From contig CAJPOL010000011.1 of NCBI GenBank assembly GCA_905372265.1, positions 1-29,578 of the forward strand: DNA of 29,578 nucleotides, read 5' to 3'. This document shows positions 23,739 to 29,578 of this stretch, one piece after another. The DNA is from an uncultured Treponema sp. (lineage in GTDB: Bacteria > Spirochaetota > Spirochaetia > Treponematales > Treponemataceae). Both the position numbers and the translations under genes were made by a program. The notes beneath the pieces are model-generated. The model made no database searches. It had not been told where the DNA came from and saw only the letters and a list, made by a program, of their open reading frames with translations. How positions within the stretch are numbered: the first letter of the stretch is position 1; each line of letters starts with the position of its first letter.

Positions 23739-24773
23739 TTAGCTGTAAAATTGTTTCATGGTATCGGCAATAAACTGAACATGTTCTTTTGTTATCCAGT
23801 AATGGGTTACCAACCGGAAATAGCCTTCTTTATCACAAGGGTTGATTAAAATATTCTTTCCGCGCATAAATTCCACAAACGCTTCCGCATCCAAATTTAC
23901 ATCTTTTTTATGTTTGAAAAATACAAAGTTAATATCTCTGCGGTCATGCGCAACTTCAATCTCCTCAATTCCGTCCAACAATTTTTCCAGTAGAGCTGCA
24001 TTTTGGTGATCATCATTAAGCCGGTGACGCATTTCTTTTAAAGCTATAAGCCCCGCAGCTGCAAGAACTCCTGCCTGCCGCAAACCGCCGCCCATGATTT
24101 TACGGTTTTTACGCGCTTGCTCAATAAATTTACGGCTGCCGGCAAGGATAGAGCCGACCGGTGCGCACAAACCTTTTGAGAGGCAGAACATAACCGAATC
24201 GGTGTGCTGAGTAATTTCTTTTGCTTCGATTCGAAGCGCAACGGCTGCATTGAATAAGCGCGCTCCGTCCAGATGAATGGGAAGATGATAGCGGTTTGCA
24301 CATCGCCGTACTTCTTCCATATCCCGTACCGAGAATACTTTTCCGTTTGAATGAGCGTTTTCCAAACAGATAAGGCTTGTTTTCGGCTCATGGATGTCAT
24401 CGCCGATCCGTACTCGCTGTTCTATCGACTCGGCGCTGAGCAGAGAACTCCCCGTATCGACCGTTCTCAGCTGCACCCCTGCAATAATACTTGCCGCACC
24501 GCTTTCAAGCCGTACGATATGGCTGGAGTCATCAATGATAACCTCAGTTCCCCGCTGACAGTGAGTAAAAAGCGCCAACTGATTTCCGAATACTCCCGAA
24601 GGAACAAAAAGCGCCGCTTCCTTTGCGGCAATACTTGCAGCATATTGTTCCAACTCAATCATAGCCGGATCATCTCCGTATACATCATCACCGACATGGG
24701 CATGCGCCATCGCTTCTCGCATTGCCTCAGTAGGCCAGGTAACGGTATCGCTGCGTAGATCAATATAGTTCAT
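23739..24773 (-). CDS. ltaE: Low-specificity L-threonine aldolase family, PLP enzyme
   Basis: 344 residues of fold-type I PLP enzyme, cleaving L-threonine or L-allo-threonine to glycine and acetaldehyde. Family start MNYIDLRSDTVTWPTEAM, then AHVGDDVYGDDPAMIELE, ALFVPSGVFGNQLAL, IHLDGARLFNAAV (PLP Asp) and CLSKGLCAPVGSILAG with the PLP Lys200. ATG 24773 gives the exact family N-terminus; the frame runs on to TTG 24830 with no homology. A GGAGG at that TTG is one base away and cannot serve it. ATG 24773 has no Shine-Dalgarno; TACACT lies seven bases upstream with TTGCAC 17 bases further, so an internal promoter and leaderless mRNA are possible. It follows the methyltransferase gene by about 75 bases. 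Confidence 0.93.
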   Translation of the reverse strand: MNYIDLRSDTVTWPTEAMREAMAHAHVGDDVYGDDPAMIELEQYAASIAAKEAALFVPSGVFGNQLALFTHCQRGTEVIIDDSSHIVRLESGAASIIAGVQLRTVDTGSSLLSAESIEQRVRIGDDIHEPKTSLICLENAHSNGKVFSVRDMEEVRRCANRYHLPIHLDGARLFNAAVALRIEAKEITQHTDSVMFCLSKGLCAPVGSILAGSRKFIEQARKNRKIMGGGLRQAGVLAAAGLIALKEMRHRLNDDHQNAALLEKLLDGIEEIEVAHDRRDINFVFFKHKKDVNLDAEAFVEFMRGKNILINPCDKEGYFRLVTHYWITKEHVQFIADTMKQFYS

Positions 24774-24780
24774 AGCAGTA

Positions 24781-24809
24781 AGTGTACCGCATAATCGGAT
24801 ATCGTGCAA
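24781..24809 (-). promoter_or_regulatory. Possible internal promoter for the threonine aldolase gene
   Basis: On the minus strand TTGCAC, a 17-base spacer and TACACT end seven bases before ATG 24773. The matches to consensus are moderate (3/6 and 4/6). It is offered mainly because the gene has no usable ribosome-binding site. Confidence 0.25.
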
Positions 24810-24847
24810 CTGCAAAGCACCGGCGTACAAACCTCCGCACGAGTAAT

Positions 24848-25567
24848 TTACTTTCTTGCTGCGTATACTACAGCGTAATCCTCTGTGCGGCTTTTAGTAA
24901 AACAATAATCCGAATAAGCTGCAACCGATTGGAAACCCGCCTGTTCAAATAAGGTTAAAAGTGTTTGCCGCTGCAGCGGATGTAATACCGTAAAGCCCGA
25001 ATATACGGTACGATACCGCTTATCGGTAAATGTAACGGTAAACCGAATATTTCCATCCGGTAAAAAATCATAGTGCCGTTTAAAAACAAAAGCCTCTGTT
25101 TCTTTGTCTTTAAAGTTCATTTTTCTTTCCGAAAAGATGCGGTCATAATTAAGAACTTCAACAATGAAAATACCGGTATCATGGAGCGCCTTATATACGG
25201 AATGGAAAAAATGGCGGAGTGCCGCTTCATCATGCAAATGCGGGAGCGTATTGCCGAAACATAATACACCGTTAAATGTTCCGAACTTCATAATATCGGC
25301 AATGTCCGCTTGATGGAACCTAAGCGCTCCCAATGTGCGGGTATCGATAGTATTCCGTTCAGCATACTCAATCATCCTTGCATTTAAATCGAGTCCGCAT
25401 ACAGTATAGCCCCGCTGACACAAGCCGGCCGCAAGATCGCCGGTTGCACAGCCTGCATCGCACAACCGTCCCGGCAAAGGGCAAAGGTCTTGTATAAAAT
25501 CAAGTTTTTCCGTTTCAAGCGGAAAAAGTTCACTGTAATATTCGGCAATCAAATCGTATACATTCAT
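24848..25567 (-). CDS. Class I SAM-dependent methyltransferase
   Basis: 239 residues. Motif I is LCDAGCATGDLAAGL near residue 35-49, followed by CGLDLNARMIEYAE (acidic residue of strand 2) and HQADIADI; FNGVLCFGNTLPHL is the strand-4 region. The C-terminal half carries aromatic-rich beta strands (VFKRHYDFLPDGNIRFTVTF), typical of small-molecule methyltransferases. Substrate unknown. ATG 25567 has no good Shine-Dalgarno. A good promoter lies just upstream, and the gene leads a unit with the threonine aldolase and the CDF transporter. Confidence 0.88.
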   Translation of the reverse strand: MNVYDLIAEYYSELFPLETEKLDFIQDLCPLPGRLCDAGCATGDLAAGLCQRGYTVCGLDLNARMIEYAERNTIDTRTLGALRFHQADIADIMKFGTFNGVLCFGNTLPHLHDEAALRHFFHSVYKALHDTGIFIVEVLNYDRIFSERKMNFKDKETEAFVFKRHYDFLPDGNIRFTVTFTDKRYRTVYSGFTVLHPLQRQTLLTLFEQAGFQSVAAYSDYCFTKSRTEDYAVVYAARK

Positions 25568-25587
25568 GATTTTTACTTTATGGACTT

Positions 25588-25616
25588 AGTATACGGATAA
25601 ATGCGGGCGCCATCAA
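25588..25616 (-). promoter_or_regulatory. Predicted promoter of the methyltransferase unit
   Basis: On the minus strand TTGATG (25616-25611), a 17-base spacer, and TATACT (25593-25588, five of six matches). The start would be about 14 bases before ATG 25567, giving a very short leader without a Shine-Dalgarno. Confidence 0.55.
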
Positions 25617-25669
25617 GACACGCTCTTCCCGTACTTACAGTTGAGCCCCTGCACAGAGTAACCGCTCTA

Positions 25670-25698
25670 TTGTCATCTTTACCATGCTGTGATATGCT
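25670..25698 (+). promoter_or_regulatory. Predicted promoter placing the M48-like gene start at +1
   Basis: TTGTCA (25670-25675, five of six matches), a 17-base spacer ending in TGA (an extended -10 TG), and TATGCT (25693-25698). Eight bases later is ATG 25707, so the mRNA would begin within about two bases of the start codon. There is no Shine-Dalgarno. Confidence 0.5.
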
Positions 25699-25706
25699 CA
25701 GTCGTT

Positions 25707-27542
25707 ATGAAAAAGATATGCCGAACAGCTTGTTTGCCGGTTGTATGTTTTCTGCTCTACTGTTCCGCTTTCGCCGATCCGCTGTCGGACGGCGTTTCCG
25801 AACGGGAACGGCTTATGCAAGGGTACCGCGAAGAAATAGCGGCGGCTTCCGCTCATGAGATTTCCGCAGATGGAATTGGAGAGTGGTATGATATTGTGGA
25901 GACCTCCCTTTTTATGCTGTTGCGGCGTACCGAAGTATTTCGCGGTACAATGCGGCTGATTATTACCGATCGGCAGACCGCCCGTTGTATGCTCTATCCT
26001 GACGGAACCTTTCTTATCAGTTCGGGATTACTTGATTATATCGATTCCACCTTGTTTCTCGACACCTCAGTATCAGCCCGCAGGATACGCAACTTTAATA
26101 CCGAACGTGAACATTTTTTTGCACCGGTGGCGGCTGTCTATGCCGCGCAGTTTGCATTGAATTACTATACGGCAAGCCCGCAGCAGCCGCTTTCGAAAGA
26201 AAAAGTATATATGCGCGATATTATGGCAAGTGTCTTGCTGGATATAGCCGGTTACCCGCGCGGGTTATTGGAAGCATGGCTTACAAGATTGGACATCATC
26301 GGGACAAAATCCGACACGGCGCGCGTTTTTCACGATTTTCTAAGCGAATCGGTATCGCCGAAAGAGCGGCTTGAGCAGCTCTATAATAATGAAGATACCG
26401 GCGCTCATCTGTATGAAGAAATTTCGGGGGTGCTTTTTGCTCTTCAAAATAAGAAAGGAACGATTGATGCCCGAAATGCGATCGAAAATCTGCGCCAGCT
26501 TTTTCCCGACAGTTTGTACCTCAACCGCTTACATGCATTGATCTGCCATCAAGCATGGCTGAATACGCTTGATAAGCAAAAACAGGAACTCGCTACGCTC
26601 TTACCGGCCGCTGTGTACGATAATCAAACGGTTCTCGCGTTTTTTCAGACGCTTGCATTGCTTCAAGATCAAGATGACGAGGACGCTGAGTATCATACCC
26701 GTATGGCGCCCAGCCGAGAAAATAGTAAGACGTATGAACAGGCAAAGAAAGACTATCTAAGCAATATGTATGAAGCGGGAATGGTTTCAAGCTATGCGCA
26801 TTTACTCGCTGTGTCGCCGCTTGTTCACGAACGGACGGCAGCGCTCGGCATTGCGGAAAAAGCGGATTTATACCATGCAAGTCTTGATGATAAGACTGCC
26901 CGAGCGAATTATGCAGCCTTGCTCTACCTTATCGGAAAAGATTATACAAAAGCGCGTTTTTTGCTTGCCGATTGTATGCAGCAGCCGGAAAAGATTCGCA
27001 AAAAAAATCAACAGCTCTTTTTACAGGCAGGATTTCCGTCCGATGAACGGCTTATCCGGTGTAATTATATCCGCATTCTTACCGTACTCGGCGAATCAAA
27101 CAATGCACAGGAAGAAAAAAAACGGCTTGGAAGTCTTTTAAAAGAACCGTCCGATGATACTCCACTAACCGTGCGGAATATCGCACTCGGCACTGCCGTC
27201 GATGATTTGCTTGCCGCATGGAATGAACCTTCTTCAATTATTTATAATTACTATAGTGAACGGTGGGTTTACCGCCTTTTTAATACCGAAGTACTTATCC
27301 GCGCAAAAGACCGCGGTGGGACGGTGCTGCAAATAACGGTCGGCTATCCTTCATCGCTGACAATCTTTCAAGATGTACGAACCGGCGATTCCCGCCAAGA
27401 TTTTGAGAAGGTTTTCGGATTGCCGCTTTACCGCAGCTGTGACAGCTTAATGTACCATCGAAGCGGTACGCTCTTACAGGTACTCTACGGTAATAATAAG
27501 ATTCGCAGCGTTACTCTTCGGAAAATATATGAAAAAAGGTAA
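25707..27542 (+). CDS. Exported M48-like protein without zinc motif, with helical repeat part
   Basis: 611 residues. Signal peptide MKKICRTACLPVVCFLLYCS, then AFA|DPLS, which fixes ATG 25707 rather than GTG 25689. Residues about 80-155 resemble the M48 peptidase start (YPDGTFLISSGLLDY against family P-G-G-...-GLL), but where HExxH is expected the sequence reads AVYAAQFAL, so both His and the Glu are lost. A helical, TPR-like part follows, recalling BepA-type M48-TPR proteins. Near the C-terminus is NIALGTAVDDLLAAWNEPSS and a beta-rich end. It overlaps the downstream RNase gene by 14 bases. The M48 relation is an inference from pattern; a catalytically dead periplasmic chaperone-like role is possible. 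Confidence 0.78.
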   Translation: MKKICRTACLPVVCFLLYCSAFADPLSDGVSERERLMQGYREEIAAASAHEISADGIGEWYDIVETSLFMLLRRTEVFRGTMRLIITDRQTARCMLYPDGTFLISSGLLDYIDSTLFLDTSVSARRIRNFNTEREHFFAPVAAVYAAQFALNYYTASPQQPLSKEKVYMRDIMASVLLDIAGYPRGLLEAWLTRLDIIGTKSDTARVFHDFLSESVSPKERLEQLYNNEDTGAHLYEEISGVLFALQNKKGTIDARNAIENLRQLFPDSLYLNRLHALICHQAWLNTLDKQKQELATLLPAAVYDNQTVLAFFQTLALLQDQDDEDAEYHTRMAPSRENSKTYEQAKKDYLSNMYEAGMVSSYAHLLAVSPLVHERTAALGIAEKADLYHASLDDKTARANYAALLYLIGKDYTKARFLLADCMQQPEKIRKKNQQLFLQAGFPSDERLIRCNYIRILTVLGESNNAQEEKKRLGSLLKEPSDDTPLTVRNIALGTAVDDLLAAWNEPSSIIYNYYSERWVYRLFNTEVLIRAKDRGGTVLQITVGYPSSLTIFQDVRTGDSRQDFEKVFGLPLYRSCDSLMYHRSGTLLQVLYGNNKIRSVTLRKIYEKR

Positions 27543-29385
27543 TCTTGTCTTATATAAAAATCAGCCGGCGCTGATTACCGGCATTCAAGGTGATAAGTTT
27601 GAAATTGCCATTGCGGGCGGAGTAAAAAAAGTCCGTGCGAAAGATATGGTATTGCTGCATAAAGGCGAGTGCGGCAGTTTACAAAAAGCGCTTGACGCTG
27701 TTCCTCCTCAGGCTGATTTCGGCGAGGCTGCTGATTTTTTTGCAGGCGAAACGCCGTCTTTTAGCGAACTTTCCGAATTGCTGTGGGGCGAGTATCCTGC
27801 GGAACAAGCATGGTCTATCTGGCGCTTAATTAGTTCCGCTCCGTATTTTGTGTGTACGGCGCCGGATGAACCGATTAGCATACGGACTGCTGCGGAAATT
27901 GAACGGTTAACGCAAAAACAGGCGGAAAAAGAAGCAGCCGAAGCCATGCGGCAGGACTTTGTTACGGAATTACGCGCATGCATGCAGGGCAAACAATTTC
28001 AAACAGCGGAGAGCCGGTTTACTCCTTTCTTCCAAGAAATTGAGGCTCTTGCGCTTGGCAGCGCCTCCGCTTCCAAGCTCCTGAAAGACGCTAAGATTGA
28101 ACAAACACCCGAACATGCGCATGACGTTCTTTTAAAAATGCATTTTTGGCCGGTTGAAAAAAATCCCTATCCGGCGCGCTTCGGTCATTCGCTGCACTCA
28201 TCAAAAATCGATATTCCGGCTCCCGTCCTCAGCGGCAATGTTATGGATTTATCGGCGGTTCCGGCATATGCAATCGACAATGCAGACAGTACGGATCCTG
28301 ATGATGCAGTATCATTTGACGGCACATATCTTTGGATTCATATTGCGAACCCTGCCGATACGATTGCTGCCGGAACACAAAGCGATGCCGATGCCTGCGC
28401 GCGCGGCGCTACGCTGTATACCCCGGAAGGCGCCTCCCGTATGCTCGGTGAAAAAGCGGTTGACTATTTTGCGCTCGGTTTATCGCCCCGTTCCTATGCT
28501 CTTTCGTTTCGTTTGCTTCTGGATGATAATGGGGACATTGCGGATGTGGAGATATACCGTACGTGCCTACATGTAATACGGATGACGTATGAACAAGCCG
28601 ATGAACAAAAGGATTCTCCTGAGCTTGCGCCGCTTTTTGCCGCCGCCGAAAAAAACAGACGCCGGAGGGAGCGCGCAGGGGCAATTTCCATTGATTTTCC
28701 CGAAGTTTTTATCAATCTTGATGAACAGAGCGGAAAAAAAATAGTCCGCATAGAGCCGGTCGTCCGCACCGCCGCTGCCGATATGATTAAAGAGATGATG
28801 CTCTTGGCGGGGGAGGCTGCCGCCCGCTTTGCCTTTAAGCATGACATACCTTTTCAGTATATCAGTCAAGAAGCGCCGGAGCTTCCGCAAAAACTGCCCT
28901 CCGGTCTTGCCGGTGAATACAAAAAGCGCCGCGCTATGCGTCCCCGTACAGTCGGCACTATCCCGTCCATGCATGCAGCGCTCGGTCTTGCCATGTACGG
29001 ACAGGTTACCAGCCCGCTGCGCCGCTACGGGGATTTGGTCAGCCACCGGCAGCTGCTCAACTTCATCGATAAAAAGCCTTTAACGGAAGCGAGCGAACTT
29101 ATTTTGCAGATTGCTGCAGGCGATGAGGCAGCACGGGCATGTATGCATGCCTCTCGATCTTCCCGTCAGCACTGGACGCTTGTCTACCTGCTGCAAAATC
29201 CCGGTTGGACGGGAACGGCAGTAATCATCGATGCTATCGGAAAAAAAGCCCGCATCTTTATACCATCGCTTGCCTACGAAACGGATATGAATATGGATAC
29301 GGAACCTGAATTGAATCAAAGCGTTCGGATAAAGGTACGCCGCATCAGGCTTGCGTATCTTCAGGTCATGTTTGAACCGCTGTAA
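27529..29385 (+). CDS. RNase II-family (RNB domain) exoribonuclease
   Basis: 618 residues. Processive 3'-5' degradation of RNA is the family activity. An N-terminal OB/SH3-like part (KKGNLVLYKNQPALITGIQG) and a helical part precede the RNB domain, which starts near residue 247 (YAIDNADSTDPDDAVSF). The four magnesium-binding aspartates are all present: Asp250, 256, 258 and 259, with the same relative spacing as D201, D207, D209 and D210 of E. coli RNase II. Further RNB motifs are LGLSPRSYALSF, IKEMMLLAGEAAARF and QVTSPLRRYGDLVSHRQLL. The C-terminal S1-like part is short. ATG 27529 has GGA six bases upstream and overlaps the previous gene by 14 bases, so the two are translationally linked. Activity is likely intact. 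Confidence 0.93.
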   Translation: MKKGNLVLYKNQPALITGIQGDKFEIAIAGGVKKVRAKDMVLLHKGECGSLQKALDAVPPQADFGEAADFFAGETPSFSELSELLWGEYPAEQAWSIWRLISSAPYFVCTAPDEPISIRTAAEIERLTQKQAEKEAAEAMRQDFVTELRACMQGKQFQTAESRFTPFFQEIEALALGSASASKLLKDAKIEQTPEHAHDVLLKMHFWPVEKNPYPARFGHSLHSSKIDIPAPVLSGNVMDLSAVPAYAIDNADSTDPDDAVSFDGTYLWIHIANPADTIAAGTQSDADACARGATLYTPEGASRMLGEKAVDYFALGLSPRSYALSFRLLLDDNGDIADVEIYRTCLHVIRMTYEQADEQKDSPELAPLFAAAEKNRRRRERAGAISIDFPEVFINLDEQSGKKIVRIEPVVRTAAADMIKEMMLLAGEAAARFAFKHDIPFQYISQEAPELPQKLPSGLAGEYKKRRAMRPRTVGTIPSMHAALGLAMYGQVTSPLRRYGDLVSHRQLLNFIDKKPLTEASELILQIAAGDEAARACMHASRSSRQHWTLVYLLQNPGWTGTAVIIDAIGKKARIFIPSLAYETDMNMDTEPELNQSVRIKVRRIRLAYLQVMFEPL

Positions 29386-29389
29386 AATT

Positions 29390-29514
29390 ACCGCAAAGGC
29401 CGTCAAGAGCGCAAAAGATTCAGCAACGGCTTTCATACCAACGCTATTTCTCAATTCTCTCTGCGCGCTTTGCGCTCTCCGCGGTTTTATTTTTAATTAA
29501 CCGCAAAGACCGCC
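29390..29514. repeat. Cluster of CCGCAAAG-type repeats
   Basis: Three related units: forward at 29390-29417 (begins ACCGCAAAGGCCG), inverted at 29461-29488 (reverse complement begins AAAACCGCGGAGAGCGCAAA) and forward at 29497-29514 (TTAACCGCAAAGACCGCC). GCGGTT (29481-29486) and AACCGC (29499-29504) could form a stem with a 12-base AT-rich loop. They fill the gap between two convergent genes, a common site for dispersed repeats and transcript ends. Confidence 0.55.
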
Positions 29515-29524
29515 CTATTTGCGT

Positions 29525-29578
29525 CTATATCTTGAATTTCCCTACTTCATCCGCAAGATTTTGAATACTCTGCTTATT
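29525..29578 (-). CDS. C-terminal end of a probable methyl-accepting chemotaxis protein (partial)
   Basis: The last 17 codons before a TAG read NKQSIQNLADEVGKFKI. This is the usual end of spirochaete chemotaxis receptors, a short helix and a lysine-rich tail after the signalling domain. Only the tail lies in the window, so this is a tentative call from a short match; the gene would be convergent with the RNB gene. Confidence 0.5.
   Translation of the reverse strand, partial: NKQSIQNLADEVGKFKI

Noticed and set aside
25601..25858. Plus-strand frame of 85 codons overlapping the M48-like gene start
   Set aside because: Different frame from the gene with a clear signal peptide; Arg-rich composition typical of a shadow frame.
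1..29578. CRISPR array, tRNA or rRNA genes, insertion sequences, prophage
   Set aside because: No regular spaced repeats, no cloverleaf-like or rRNA-like stretches, and no transposase, integrase or phage protein among the frames.

Overview
The window reads as chromosome from an oral-type Treponema (Spirochaetota). Three things point there: (i) the block cysS / ECF sigma / zinc-finger anti-sigma next to murB and a dual cyclic-nucleotide-binding protein, followed by DksA-type, infA, J-domain and UMP-kinase genes, is an order I recall from T. pallidum and relatives (from memory, not checked); (ii) the UMP kinase is of the archaeal/spirochaete type; (iii) there are many exported TPR proteins of the spirochaete kind. 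Coding density is very high. I see no tRNA, rRNA, CRISPR array, phage or insertion sequence.

Layout. 1-7973 (minus): a tightly packed seven-gene unit, read right to left: rpe, exported TPR/coiled-coil protein, exported beta-rich protein, TPR membrane protein, ispG, exported TPR protein, nadE (cut by the window edge). Junctions are ATGA or TAATG overlaps, a 17-base overlap or a 10-base gap. 8112-11143 (minus): DksA-type protein, DJ-1/PfpI protein, large Helicase_C_3-like protein. 11289-11507 (plus): infA, divergent from the DksA gene, with apparently overlapping promoters. 11554-12813 (minus): UMP kinase and a membrane J-domain protein. 12876-17277 (minus): cysS, ECF sigma factor, anti-sigma factor and a TIG/transglutaminase-like membrane protein. 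17353-20264 (plus): murB, dual-CNB regulator, small exported protein. 20265-20619: a 355-base intergenic stretch with two related hairpins and a promoter. 20620-22701 (plus): EF-G-like GTPase. 22745-25567 (minus): methyltransferase, threonine aldolase, CDF metal transporter. 25707-29385 (plus): exported M48-like protein and an RNase II-family protein. 29525-29578 (minus): apparently the last codons of a chemotaxis receptor.

Themes. Several proteins keep a recognisable enzyme fold but lack catalytic residues: the glutaminase half of NadE, the transglutaminase-like protein, the M48-like protein, and the EF-G-like GTPase at the position of the usual catalytic histidine. Three genes (murB, the threonine aldolase gene, the M48-like gene) lack a Shine-Dalgarno and have a -10-like hexamer 7-8 bases before ATG, suggesting leaderless mRNAs. 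Short palindromic repeats recur in the gaps. I see no clearly new multi-gene defence or mobile system; the most interesting items are the degenerate enzymes and the promoter architecture.
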